The notes under the pieces: generated by a model | What the model was told of the DNA's origin: nothing | Database searches by the model: none | What the model saw: the letters and a program-made list of their open reading frames with translations, nothing else | Position numbers and translations under genes: made by a program | From: Spizellomyces punctatus DAOM BR117 | Lineage: Eukaryota; Chytridiomycota; Chytridiomycetes; Spizellomycetales; Spizellomycetaceae | Reading direction: 5' to 3' | NCBI RefSeq assembly: GCF_000182565.1 | Contig: NW_015971539.1 | Location: 1,173,219 to 1,237,218, forward strand | DNA length: 64,000 nt | Shown here: piece by piece, positions 20,268-31,040 of the stretch | How positions within the stretch are numbered: the stretch's first letter is position 1 | Layout: each line of letters starts with the position of its first letter

Positions 20268-21979
20268 ATGACTCTGGATGAGAGCACCGCGTCGTCATCT
20301 ACATCAATTCCTGTACCAAGCGGCTCTCTGAAAAGGAAAACACAGCTAGAAGAGCCAGTTAGTCCTAATGCGCAAAGGAAGCGCCTCCGTTACGATACCC
20401 AAACTCCTCAAGAGACCGAGCTAGAGGATGTTGATTGCCATCGCCACGCTGTGCAGGATATTGATCCGAACGCTGTACTTCTCGACGGCTTTGGAAATGT
20501 CATCATGAAAATAGAGGAAATATGACAACATCAGTAAGTGCAGGTTGGGGTTAGGTATTCCGCTAACAACACTCATAACGATTAATCTTTTAGATCTTTG
20601 TACTGGGGGGTTGTAGATATGAGGCCTTTAGACCCGGATGGACCGTTACGTGATAATCCGAGAGCTGATCTCTTATTGTCTTCTGAGACGCGGACAAGCC
20701 TAGAGGATCACGCCATGCAAATCTTAACAGAGGCTACGCAGCGAATGTCTTCATCAACAGCAGCACTATTTAGCGTCCTAAGGAGCGTGAATAGGAGTTG
20801 CGATCCAGCCAGTGGTATCTATCCCATAGAAATTAAAGATATTTGCAATTCACTGCGTAAGGGAGGTATACCTAATCTCATCGGGACTATCATGGAACGA
20901 TTGCAAGTATTCGAAGACAATGCCGTAGATGACTGTGATGAATTGCTGGAGCAAGTGGCAACTCTACGCAAATACCTTGAGCATGTCGACCCCGATGATG
21001 ATGAGACCAGTTGGGCACTTGACAACTTAAAAACAATGGGGCGAGTCAACGAAGGAGCAACCGAGCCATACCATATGCTCCCCTTTGCGATGATGGATGA
21101 CGTTTCCCTTATCTGTGGAGATGAGGAGTCCAAAGCCGATAGCGATGACAAAACACGAAAGGCTTCCACGTCAACTGGAAAGCCTGTTGATTTCCTGCAC
21201 ATTGTATGTTCTGTGCGCAATGATGCAATGATGTATTCCATATTGATAAGAACCTCTGATCTAGATTAATGGAAAAGAATACGGTCAAGGGATGAGTACG
21301 CGCCGTGGGTTCTTGGATCGCGATTTCTTAGCTAGCATAAAGGTATGGATATGCACCCCCATTCATTCCTGCTTGGCTGACAAGTGATTCTGAACAGGTT
21401 TCGACAGCCCAAATCAAAGCTCACAAGGATTACCTTTCAAACATCTTCCCTCCTGCTATGAGTTCAGTCCTAAACGAATTGTTGATGGACGTTGCGGTAC
21501 CTTTTTATCAAGTGTATCTGGGAACCATACGATTTTACCTTGTATTCAATGTGGGATCTGAACTGTATATTCTGCACGAGTGGGGACGCGTTTCCCTCCC
21601 CAACGGTAACGTCTCTACCTGCTTAAACATGGCAGAAATATTTCTGATTTCAAGGGTATGCATGCGTGATACACAGTTACCGTTTTAGCATGTCTTTTGA
21701 TTTTGTTATTCCCAATCTCAGCACATCATGCTCCGGTCAGCGGACGCAGTTAACAAGGCTGAAGAAAGATTGCGAAACGAACGAAACAATGTGTCCGGTC
21801 TTGAGGGGATTGAATTTTCGTTAAGAAAATATGTTTCATGGACCACGCCCACAGAAGTCGGTAGAAGCCCAATACCTCTTGAGGGGATACAGCTGACTTT
21901 AAAAGAACGTAGCTCAGCGACGAAGCCCGCAAAGACGGTACAAGCTCAATACCTCATGTGGGGATACGGTTCTCTTTAA
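20268..21979 (+). CDS. Orphan multi-exon gene with an in-frame TGA
   Basis: I do not recognise the product. Five exons can be joined in one frame. Exon 1 begins MTLDESTASSSTSIPVPSGS and has a basic RKRLRYD stretch, a possible nuclear signal. It continues to MKIEEI, then TGA at 20523-20525, then CAA CAT CA before GTAAGT. Exon 2 continues in the same phase as SLYWGVVDMRPLDPDGPL and is helical and acidic (DELLEQVATLRKYLEHVD). Later exons give INGKEYGQGMSTRRGFLD, LYILHEWGRVSLPNGNVS and a C-terminus ending WGYGSL. Without the TGA the protein would be about 540 residues. It is either a recent pseudogene, a read-through gene, or an 85-residue protein followed by dead exons. A 77-bp duplication affects its 3' end. 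Confidence 0.55.
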
Positions 21980-21986
21980 AAAGGCG
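21860..21986 (+). repeat. 77-bp tandem duplication at the 3' end of the orphan gene
   Basis: GGTAGAAGCCCAATACCTC at 21860 recurs as GGTACAAGCTCAATACCTC at 21937. It is followed in both copies by a GGGGATAC block and CTTTAAAA. The offset of 77 bp is not a multiple of three, so the two copies are read in different frames. Confidence 0.75.
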
Positions 21987-22279
21987 TCTTTCATGGCCCA
22001 ACGGATTTGCGGGATGAAGCCGCGTTAAATGGGGTGTGGGTTTTATGAATTTGTTGCTTGATAGCGAAAAGAGGATGCTTGTATATTGTGGTCATTTTGT
22101 ATATTGTGGTTAGTACAAACAGAACGTTTCGGTGCAGTTTATATTCTGAGATGCCTTATCACCCTGGTTACCTATTCTGCAAGTACAAGTGGCTGGGATG
22201 AGCTAAACAGCCTACCAGCACTGTAGAGTACAAGTAGTAGGTATGGTAGTGCATAGGTAGACATCGCAAGGGGAAGCAA

Positions 22280-22440
22280 TAAAGTCATATGCGGATCATT
22301 AGCCCATTGCTTACTTAAGACTGCACAAAGTGGCACAGTTGTGTAATAGCGCGGATATAAAGGCCCTTCCATTTTCCCACACACTTTGAACAATCAAAAT
22401 CATCAATCTTCTCTGTTCGCGACATCTACCTCCATACGTG
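22280..22440 (+). promoter_or_regulatory. Second copy of the orphan-gene promoter
   Basis: This contains CATATGCGGA, GTGGCACAGT, a TATAAAGG box (about 22356), CCACACACTTTGAACAATC and CTTCTCTGTTC, in the same order as at 20100-20267, but with a few insertions. It sits upstream of the damaged locus at 22456. Confidence 0.6.
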
Positions 22441-22455
22441 TGACGCTCGTACCTA

Positions 22456-23004
22456 GATGTCAAGCCCGATGCTGCATCTGTACCTCGCGAAAAGGATTCG
22501 CGCCAGTGGTCTGCAGATGACTTTTACGCGTTGCATGGGATTAATCTTCCGCATCCCTTGATTGTGTGGACTGCGTCTCTGAGGAAACTGGCTTCCAGGA
22601 ATTGTCCAGAGGGACTGCGCGCAACAGAACTCAACGACCAATCAAAAGTAAGTCACCGTTGTATTATATTTGTACTGCAACAATGAGCAGTGTGGTAGGG
22701 AGCTGGTATTACGTTCCATTCCTTTGTTGAACCATCTGCCCGACCCCTGGGGTTGCAGTTCGTTTACTGGCGTGGAGCACACTGGATTGAAAATAATTCC
22801 CATTCAGTTCCTGTCAGTTCGTTCACTGGCTGGAACGCAATGGATGAAAAAGATTGCGACGTCGTTCAGTTCATGTCGCCCTCTCGGGTCATGCTTCTCA
22901 ACGAACTCGAATTCGTCGCAATCACCAGGCCACCCTCTACCATGATGTGCCCCACTGTCGATGAATGCGCATCGTCTGAGTATTTCCATGCTCACTTTGC
23001 ATAA
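22456..23004 (+). pseudogene. Damaged gene behind the second promoter copy
   Basis: A first coding block reads DVKPDAASVPREKDSRQWSA and DDFYALHGINLPHPLIVWTA up to a GTAAGT donor at 22648, but it has no in-frame ATG and a stop shortly upstream. A second block around 22735-23004 reads PDPWGLQFVYWRGAHWIENN and ends SEYFHAHFA before TAA. The composition is protein-like, but the blocks cannot be joined with confidence. The protein is not obviously related to the orphan gene at 20268, although the promoters are. I read it as a decayed accessory gene. Confidence 0.4.
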
Positions 23005-25950
23005 GTCTTAAAGTCACGTGTCTGGGGCACGCTCAGAGTTGCAGCAGCGAACGAACCATTCACAGATTAGGACTTTGGTGCGCATCGTAAGAAATACCGC
23101 ACGCGACGGGAAGCCTACAAGTACAACGATAAGTCTGGATCCAGAAGTTGAGAGTATCGTGGCATCCTTGTATCCCAGGGAATGCTTTTAATTTTCACAG
23201 GTAGGTTTGAGGATTGGGAGGGAGCGAGCGATATGCCAAATTTAAGTACCCCGTGAAAGGTGCCAGAGGGATTTACACAGGCTGTGATGGACCTATGAGA
23301 CTCTCGTGTGAAGAGGTGGGAAGAGGTGAAAAATGGTTACCACCTCTTGACAGCAACGTTGGGCGGTTTGTATTTCTAATGCGAAAGCCTTTGACGAAAG
23401 TACTGTAAACAATGTATGATAATAAATTGAAAAATTCCTGCTGTTCATCACTGTTGTGCAGCCCTTTCCACTGTCGCCATTTTGGCATATTTATCAATGC
23501 CTCGCTCAATCTTCTTAATGGGACTATTCTACTGCCCATCCTAAATCGTACACATCTTCCATCCATGTGCAAATGTAGAACAACAACCAACCAACTATGG
23601 ACAATTGAACCGCTCTCAAAGATCTGCGTTCAAGCCTATTACAGTTATGAATAGCCATCTAATGTTGCATACTATGCATTCGTTACATTTCATTTTGAAC
23701 CGTGTCATGTAGTGCACAAGTACTCAATAACAGTGAATGATTAATTGATAATAGGAGAGGTTTGCAAGTTGGGTTGCATGGACGTCTGGAGCGATCAACG
23801 CCACTGATTTGTACCGATCTCCAATCGCTTCCGTACTTTACTTATCTAGCTGAACATATAACCATAATCCCATTCACAGGTGTGCTTCCAAATGAGATGT
23901 CCACTGAGATCCTTGAGACATGTAGCTGTATTGATTCTGAACTGGGGCTGATGCATTGTGATGCTCCAGATCTTGAGATATTTACCTGGCACTGGGATCC
24001 CACTAGGTTATTGAACTACGCTGTGTGCTCCAACGGTGTTGAGCGACCTATAACCCTCGCGCTGCTAAACAAATGGAATTATCCTACCACTTCCCTGAGT
24101 AACTGCTCAAGACAGGGTCGTTAATGTTTTCCTTTGTGTGTTCAGTCTGCGTTCCAGAATCCCTAAAAGAAGCCGACGTCCAAGGGTTGAGGACTGTGGC
24201 AAATATCAAAGCCGCATTGGAGACCACAAATGTTTGAACCCAAAACACAGATGTCGAGATTGGAGTGGATGCGTTGTGCATGTGGGAGGTATGCAGGAGG
24301 TCCCTCAATGAGGGGGGAACACAGCCGAAAACCTCGAATGGATGGCGGACATAAGGTCAAAGGGACCCTGTGTGCAATTGTAGAGTTAAACGCACCGTGC
24401 AACCTGGAAATCCGGTCTCTTCTATTTACCACTGCAAACCCTCAGCCTACCAGCCTGGTTTTAGAATAAAGCTATAATTGGAGACAAGAAGTTTCAACCA
24501 AAGGTATGGCAGTAAATCTCTGATATTGTGGCCCTTTGCATACGGACAGGCATCAGTGTACCACATCTTTACAGCAACGCATGAGCAATCGTAAGGAACA
24601 GGTTCTTGGTTCCATATCTTGTGTTGTATGAACCAACCTACAACGGGGATTTTGGTCATATACTGGCGGGGGAGCACCAATGAAGTACGTCCTCACATGT
24701 TAGGGTTCCTAATCCGCGTAGGTCTTTTGTTCCCCAAACAGATACCGACAGAGCGACTCCCTCTACTGGCATGTGCCCCAACTAGTCAGTCATTCATACC
24801 ATGGTCCTGATAACAATGATGACGCTCAATGCTGGTGGGCGACTCGGTTCATCTGGTTAGGGTCCTCAAACATATGGCCACCCTGAACCATCTTGATCGA
24901 TCTACATCCATCTCCTGGTATCCGAGTTCATGTGCGCAAGTAAGAGACAGTATTAGGACCTGAAATGCAAGCGCAGAATGTGTAACTTGGCCTGCACCAG
25001 TGGTAAACCTCCAGTCCCAGGCCGACTGTGGGCATACAGTCTCTGTGCAACTTGTATCGAATGCGTAGATACATAGATTACTGGTACACAAGGTCTGGTA
25101 AAGGCTCCAAAATGGACCGAAGCTGCTTTAGATCCTTGCATCGCCGCTCTCAACTGCATATCCGAGCATCTCATCGTTCCAACTCGTTTGGAACTCGAGC
25201 GGAAGAAGTTGGGGGTTTGCTTGTGCAAGTTGTCACCCCCCCTCCCCAACACCAAATTAAATCGGAACACTCCAAATGGCACAGCCATGCTAAAGGTAAT
25301 TTCACGCTAGAACACCTTCACACTTCATCTGCCCCCAACACCGCATCGGAAGAAAGAGAAAAAGTGGTCCAAATATTTGTCATTGCTGACCGGTACCAGC
25401 CGCCTGGCAAGCTGTAAAAGCGCAAAATACGCCGCTTTCGAAACGCCTGTCCGCAATGAAAAACTCACGGCTCGAAACGCCTCACCGCCAGAGTTTATTT
25501 TTGGCAAGTTGGAAAATGTCGATTTTCTTTCTTGGTTAATGGAACCACTTTCATAAAACGATCGAAACACTTTGCGCTGAGGAGGAGGCGCCGGTCGTCC
25601 AAGGCCTTGTTCAATTTGTCGCCGCTTCTCTGGCAGTCAGGGGTAGAAAAGGCGTTATTAGCTTTTTTGGTTGAGTTTCTTGGCCCGTCCTCCTGGATGC
25701 TCCTGACTCGTCGTGGCCGCTTGCATTTGTCGATGCAGGCCGCCGGCCTCTTTTTGTCGGGTCAATTATGTACACTCTCAAGATTCATCGACTTTATATT
25801 ACTAGAGTTGTTTGCCATTTTTTTTCGTTTATTTCGGCCTTTCAAAGAAAATTATGAGATCTATTTATATGGTCCGCAGGGTCAAGAAAGAGGGCTCTTT
25901 TACATTTTTCATTTAAGATTCTTTGAGCAACTCGGCGAACTTTTGTTCCC
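23005..25950. other. Gene-poor stretch up to the cyclin gene
   Basis: No gene can be supported. A plus-strand frame at 23762-24124 contains IIPFTGVLPNEMSTEILETC and a protein-like run after it (SELGLMHCDAPDLEIFTWHW). A frame near 24619 contains NQPTTGILVIYWRGS, reminiscent of the FVYWRGAHW phrase at 22.76 kb. These look like debris of accessory genes. The last 450 bp, pyrimidine-rich on the plus strand, should hold the cyclin promoter. Confidence 0.4.
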
Positions 25951-26721
25951 TTGGCTTTCACCCCTTTGCATACCGGTCCTATTGCCATGCCTTGTCACCT
26001 TCCACTATCACCGTCACCATCACCTCCTCCCTCCCCATCAAGTCCTACCGCACTTCACCACTACACAACCTTCGCTCACCTTGCAACACACATTTATTTA
26101 CGACTGTTTGGCACCATCAATCCACACCGCCTTGAATCATTTGTTCATCATGTACTCTCTCACACCCGACCGACACCAACATGCCTCTTCCTGTCGCTTC
26201 AATACCTCTCTGCATTCGCATACGCACAGCCAAAACACTCTAGCAACGGGTCATCGCTGACCCCGTTGTTCCTCTTCACGTCGGCTCTATCACTTGCCGA
26301 TTCGTTCCTCAATGACTCGCCGCTAACATTGGCCCAATACGAACAAGCAAGCGGGTTGTCACGAATAAAAATTGCGAAAACCCGAACAATGATCTGCGAA
26401 ACACTGGAATGGAGGTTGGCCGTACCAGAGCAAGTCTTTGTCCGCTGGACAGCATTTTTAAAGACATTGATGAGAAGACCGCATGTGATGCATCATAACA
26501 AGGTTACAAGACGGCGAGCGTCCTCTCCCGCCGTGTTGCGACAGGATCGGCCAATGAGCGGCAGAAAGGATGTGGAGCAGTGGGCGAGAGATTTTGTATA
26601 TAAGGGAGTGATGCGTGCTGTTGGCAGCAGTGACCCTAGTGAGAACGCTAATATTATGGACAATTGTCACCAAGATGCGAATGATGTGGACACTGTTAGC
26701 AGTATAGCTGGCGTAATATAG
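25951..26721 (+). CDS. Cyclin family protein (Pcl/Pho80-like)
   Basis: A single-exon gene of 256 codons. After a proline/serine-rich start (MAFTPLHTGPIAMPCHLPLS) comes a cyclin box: HLATHIYLRLFG, RLESFVHHVLSHTRPTPTCL, LFLSLQYLSAFAYAQPK, LFLFTSALSLADSFLNDSPL, YEQASGLSRIKIAK and ICETLEWRLAVPEQVFVRWT. The order (long helix, ALxLADxFLxD, then xxSGL and LEWxLxVxxxxFxxW) is that of fungal Pcl-type cyclins, which partner Pho85/CDK5-like kinases. The C-terminal tail is basic then acidic. Part of it, 26146-26488, recurs identically at the end of the window. A 242-codon overlapping frame (25532-26260) is most likely a shadow. Confidence 0.8.
   Translation: MAFTPLHTGPIAMPCHLPLSPSPSPPPSPSSPTALHHYTTFAHLATHIYLRLFGTINPHRLESFVHHVLSHTRPTPTCLFLSLQYLSAFAYAQPKHSSNGSSLTPLFLFTSALSLADSFLNDSPLTLAQYEQASGLSRIKIAKTRTMICETLEWRLAVPEQVFVRWTAFLKTLMRRPHVMHHNKVTRRRASSPAVLRQDRPMSGRKDVEQWARDFVYKGVMRAVGSSDPSENANIMDNCHQDANDVDTVSSIAGVI
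26146..26488 (+). repeat. Segment identical to 63658-64000
   Basis: By eye, all 343 bases match the sequence after the assembly gap, at a constant offset of 37,512 bp. The match is cut only by the gap on one side and the end of the window on the other. Confidence 0.95.
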
Positions 26722-26971
26722 TGTTTCCTAGTGTAGTAATAGTCTAGGTGGTTTGTACAAATGATGGGTACTGGGCGTTCGTAAATATCTAATATACGCC
26801 GTCGAATACATGCCTGGGTGCATGTGAAGCATCAACTTGAACAGAAAGGACCAGAGGCACATTGTCTGACAGAGTTCGCATATAATGGAATGTGTTGATT
26901 CCGCATACGTGAAGATGAATAAAGAAATTGCATTAATCTACAAATGCCAGTGAACGTGCCTATGAAAATGC

Positions 26972-28234
26972 CTATGAGAGAGTCTCGACTGCTGAAATCA
27001 GCGACTGATAATCAAATCCGGCTGGATTCTTATGGAACGTCTCCACCAAATCCTTCTTGGCTTGAGATCCCGTCACATAAAAGATTTGCATCTGGTATAC
27101 CAAGTTTTGCGCTTCCTGCAAAGTGAGGATTTTGCGATCGGGATCGCCAAGCTCACCAACCATGAGGACAATGTCTTTCTCATCTGCGAGCTCGACGTAG
27201 TGTGTCAGGACGAGATGGGGTCGAGCATTTTCTCGGTGCGTCTTGTATTCTAAAGTGTCGGTCCCTTTAGTGCCCATGCGGCTCCACAGGCCAAAACGGT
27301 AAAGCATACCTAATAGAGGTGTAAAGTAGATTTGATGACCGGAAAACTGAAGAAGAAAGAACTCGTAACCTTCGTTACGTGGAAGGGGTAAAAGGAACTG
27401 AATAGACATGGATGAGCTGCTCAATTCAAATGATCTACAAATGATAGCGCCAATCATACCATCGGGAACTTCTTGGCTTGGTCAAGCAGGCTCTGGTAGA
27501 AGCTTGACGGCATAGCACCACTCAAGCATTGTCTTGACGAGTGATACTCGTTCCAAATGTTGGCAATCTGGTCTGACGACTCTTGCTTGAGGCGCTCCAC
27601 ATCCACAATCTTTTCCAAGCTCTGACGATATGAATCCAAGTCGATCAGCTACATGCTAAGACGGTCACGTATCCAAGGCCATTATACCTTGACATGCGAG
27701 GGTAATCCATCAGCGCGAGGAGCTAGCCCCTTGACCGATTTGCCCGTCTTCGTTTCATCTGGCTTGTCATCCTTATTCTCATTGGACGGTTCTGGAGGAG
27801 GTGCAGAGCGCTTTCGCTGGATAAGTTCGTCTACCGATTTAGCCCCTTCGCTTGAGTCTCGGTCAGAAAATGTTTCAAGGTTCTGGGTAGTCAATTCAAA
27901 CCCCACACCTCTGAACCGCTTTCTTGAGCTTGTCCGCATACTTTTTGCGATACTCGTTCGCGACATCATCAGGACTCAATACAGCAGATAGTAGTCCGTC
28001 CCATATCGATCTCAGTGCAGTCGGAGGAGCTTTCGTGGCAGGAGCATTGTGAAGGAGGTGGTGAAATTCTGGGAGGTAGATCATTCTGATCAGTATACGA
28101 AAAGAGCACTATGTGATGGAATTTGTCGTACCAGGAGCGAGAGTAGCAAAAGGTCTCGCCAACGGTCGCCAAAGACCAAAGGACGAGCCCCCTGCATGTG
28201 TCGTTAACCGTAATGAATGCCTGCTGATGGACAT
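26972..28234 (-). CDS. ATP11: F1 ATP synthase assembly factor ATPAF1/Atp11
   Basis: Atp11/ATPAF1 is a mitochondrial matrix chaperone that binds the free beta subunit of F1 ATP synthase. Exon 1 gives a presequence, MSISRHSLRLTTHAGGSSFG with LWRPLARPFATLAPG: Arg/Ser-rich and lacking acidic residues. The middle exons read DDVANEYRKKYADKLKKAVQ and a disordered linker. The conserved Atp11 domain runs from VERLKQESSDQIANIWNEYH through LPLPRNEGYEFFLLQFSGHQ, HRENARPHLVLTHYVELADE, DIVLMVGELGD and EAQNLVYQMQIFYVTG to a stop at 26972. Length and motif order match the family. It is divergent from the kinase gene with about 325 bp between the starts. Confidence 0.93.
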
Positions 28235-28558
28235 GTTTGAAAACTTCAAAATCCTAAAGTCAAATTCCGTCCGAAAGAACTCTAAAGTCATGTGACATGT
28301 CACCCCGCCCAAAAACCAAACCACGTTTTTCCTTTCCGTCTAGACCTTCCTTCTGCCACGGCCACTCCTTCTGTTTTTTAGACTCGATGCTTTTGGTACT
28401 CTTTCATCCCCCCACGTCTTTCTCGCCTTTTGTTTTGGGTTTATTTTCCTACCTTTGTTTATTATTCTTTGTTTTCTCGGGGAATTGGGTTTGGAGCCCA
28501 TAGTCGTGAAAGAGCAGTTTTTAACAATATATCACTGGAGACGGAGACACTGTAAAGG
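28235..28558. promoter_or_regulatory. Divergent promoter region (ATP11 / AGC kinase)
   Basis: This is 324 bp between two divergent start codons. The plus strand has long pyrimidine-rich tracts (about 28318-28480), common in fungal promoters. No TATA box is clear. Confidence 0.45.
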
Positions 28559-30049
28559 ATGCCCGCGGGACGGACACCCAGGGAGAGCATGAGTGCCACC
28601 GAGGATGAAGATGACGACCATGTCTTTGCATTTGACAAGGATGAAACATTCCGACGAAAAGGACCATGCAATGACTCGGCTTGTGAGGACTTGAGTGGAA
28701 TAGACTCTGATGGTATGTGTTCATTAGTGGGCTGTGCTGGCCAGGGCGAATTTTGGGCTGATGTATGGTCGTCTATAGCTTCTTCCAGTACGGTGCGGTG
28801 GCGACCGCCTGTCCCCAATGGTCAATCAAACCTAAACCCAGCCGTCCGCAAGAAGAGCACAACAATTGCCGAAACCCCAAGCAGTATACTACCCTCTTCG
28901 CCCTCTGAGGAAGACACCGCATCAACTTTAGAACCGCGTCTCTCCTTTGCAGAACCTGCCGATGTCTCCCAAGTCGTTGATATTCACAATTTCACAGCAA
29001 TTACGTCTGCAGATACGCCCAACTCTGTTTATCGGCGGAAAGTAGGACTTTCTGACTTTGATGTTGTCAGTGTTATTGGAAAAGGGGCGTACGGAAAGGT
29101 GTTTTTGGTTCGCAAGAAAGGTGGCTTACATGCCACGCAAGGCAAGAGCGATCTCTACGCAATGAAAGTATTGCGAAAGGCTTCGATTGTTCTCCACGGT
29201 AAAGATGCGGAGCACACTCGGAATGAGCGAAATATTTTGGAAGAAGTTCAGCACCCCTTCATTGTCACACTTCACTACGCCTTCCAAACTGAATTCAAGT
29301 TGTACCTGATTTTGAGTTATGCATCGGGAGGCGAACTCTTCACGTACTTGGCCCATGAAAAGATGTTTGCCGAAGATGTAGCGTGCTTTTACATTGCGGA
29401 GCTCTTACTTGCCATCGAGCATCTCCACGAACTCGGTATCATCTACCGAGACCTCAAACCCGAAAATGTTCTCCTCAACTCCACCGGCCACGTCCTGTTG
29501 ACTGATTTCGGGCTCTCTAAAGTTGCGTTGGATGCGCGGACCGTATGCGGCACCATTGAGTTTATGGCACCCGAAGTATTGGACGAGCACCGACAGGAGG
29601 GATACGACAAAGCCGTCGATTATTGGAGTCTGGGCGTGATGTTGTATGATATGTTGACGGGATCTGTGCCATGGAAGGGCAATCGCAAGCAAATCATGGA
29701 CGGAATCTTAAAGAAGAAAGTAACCTGCCCGAAATACATGACTGCCCATGCACGCGATCTTTGCACGAAGCTCCTGCAAAAGAACCCTGGAAAGCGACTC
29801 GGAAGCGGTCCAAAAGGCCCTGCTCAGGCCAAAGAACACCTTTTCTTTCGCCGGAATAAACTAGACTGGCAAAAATTGGCTAAATTGGAAGTTGCTCCGC
29901 CACTTGTGCCCAAAATGTTGGATCCAGAGGATACCTCAAACTTCGATGAGTGCTTTACCAAGATGCCCGTAGCGGATTCGCCTTCTGAAGCTGCGTTTGA
30001 TCATTTTGCAGGATTTAGTTATGTGGCCGAGAGTGCTTATCTCGGATAG
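28559..30049 (+). CDS. AGC-family Ser/Thr kinase, S6K-like
   Basis: A single-exon gene of 496 codons. A disordered acidic N-terminus (about 160 residues) precedes a complete kinase domain: glycine loop VIGKGAYGKVF, Lys in LYAMKVLRKAS, catalytic loop IYRDLKPENVLL, DFG in LLTDFGLSK, activation loop RTVCGTIEFMAPE, and KAVDYWSLGVMLYDMLTG. The AGC C-terminal extension follows with a turn motif (VADSPSEAAF) and a hydrophobic motif FAGFSYVA (FxxFSY). DARTVCGTIEFMAPE and the FxxFSY end are typical of p70 S6 kinase/Psk1-type enzymes. These are activated by PDK1 at the loop Thr and by TORC1 at the hydrophobic motif. Orthology to S6K rather than another AGC branch is inferred. Confidence 0.88.
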   Translation: MPAGRTPRESMSATEDEDDDHVFAFDKDETFRRKGPCNDSACEDLSGIDSDGMCSLVGCAGQGEFWADVWSSIASSSTVRWRPPVPNGQSNLNPAVRKKSTTIAETPSSILPSSPSEEDTASTLEPRLSFAEPADVSQVVDIHNFTAITSADTPNSVYRRKVGLSDFDVVSVIGKGAYGKVFLVRKKGGLHATQGKSDLYAMKVLRKASIVLHGKDAEHTRNERNILEEVQHPFIVTLHYAFQTEFKLYLILSYASGGELFTYLAHEKMFAEDVACFYIAELLLAIEHLHELGIIYRDLKPENVLLNSTGHVLLTDFGLSKVALDARTVCGTIEFMAPEVLDEHRQEGYDKAVDYWSLGVMLYDMLTGSVPWKGNRKQIMDGILKKKVTCPKYMTAHARDLCTKLLQKNPGKRLGSGPKGPAQAKEHLFFRRNKLDWQKLAKLEVAPPLVPKMLDPEDTSNFDECFTKMPVADSPSEAAFDHFAGFSYVAESAYLG

Positions 30050-31040
30050 TTTGTTTTTGGTGGGCATTCGTTTTTGTTCAGTTGTAAAGGACTGCGAATA
30101 CGCAGTGTACATAAGGTCGTAATCATAATATATTCTCGAATGGATCAATTTGGGACTGATTTTGAGGGGAAATTGGTGCATGGAAATACCTGGAGGTGAC
30201 CGCTCGAAAAGCTCAGCGGCCAGAATCGAAAACTCGCCATTCTTGGCATACCTTGTAAAGTTACGATTTGCCTCACCGAACTTTGTTAGGGAGGACAAAA
30301 GCCCAAAGAGTTAAAAGATCGTCACCGCCCGAATCCCTTACCAAGTTTTTAGGTTTCCCTGATACCTGGGCAATGTACTCCAAATTATGCAAGCCCTCCG
30401 AAAGCCCAGTCGCCTGTGACCTTCTTTATTAGCATCTTTTCCCTGACAAACACACAGCCTATTGTTTCAAATCCCATCGTACAGATATCAATGCTGTGCC
30501 TTTTCCCGCTTGACCAAGCATATCGACCAAGGGTTAAAATCTTTCAAGCACCTTCTTTAGAATCGGGCTCTTAACACTGCTACCAGAGTTAGGAAGCTGC
30601 TGGTTATGACTGCCATGTTTTGGATGGGTTTGCGTGAATTTGGGCTTTTCGTCTGTGTATTCCTCAGTTATGGTATTCCCCAGTTAGGTGTTTGTGAGGA
30701 TTCCATCTACCGTCATATTCGACCCGCGGCTCACCATCTCATCATCTCGTGGAACATTGCAAACAAAGAGCAAGAATATAGATGGTTTGATTATTCGTAA
30801 ACCAATGAGGGTTGGCAGCAAAGTTATATTTGATTTCCATTCAGCGGCACTATTCACATACAAAAACGTATACCAACAGTACAAACTTTGCAACATATAG
30901 TGTCCAGGAAGGTAAAACAAAACTAGCAAAAAAACATTGACACATCCCCTCGCTTTTTGGAGGGACGCAAAATGTGCTCATGCACAACGCAACCATACCA
31001 TGCACCAACCAACAAACTCGAGGGTCGCTACAATTCTTTT
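30050..31040. other. Convergent intergenic region
   Basis: About 1 kb between two 3' ends. Short open frames exist but none has convincing protein composition. AT-rich, no repeats recognised. Confidence 0.4.
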
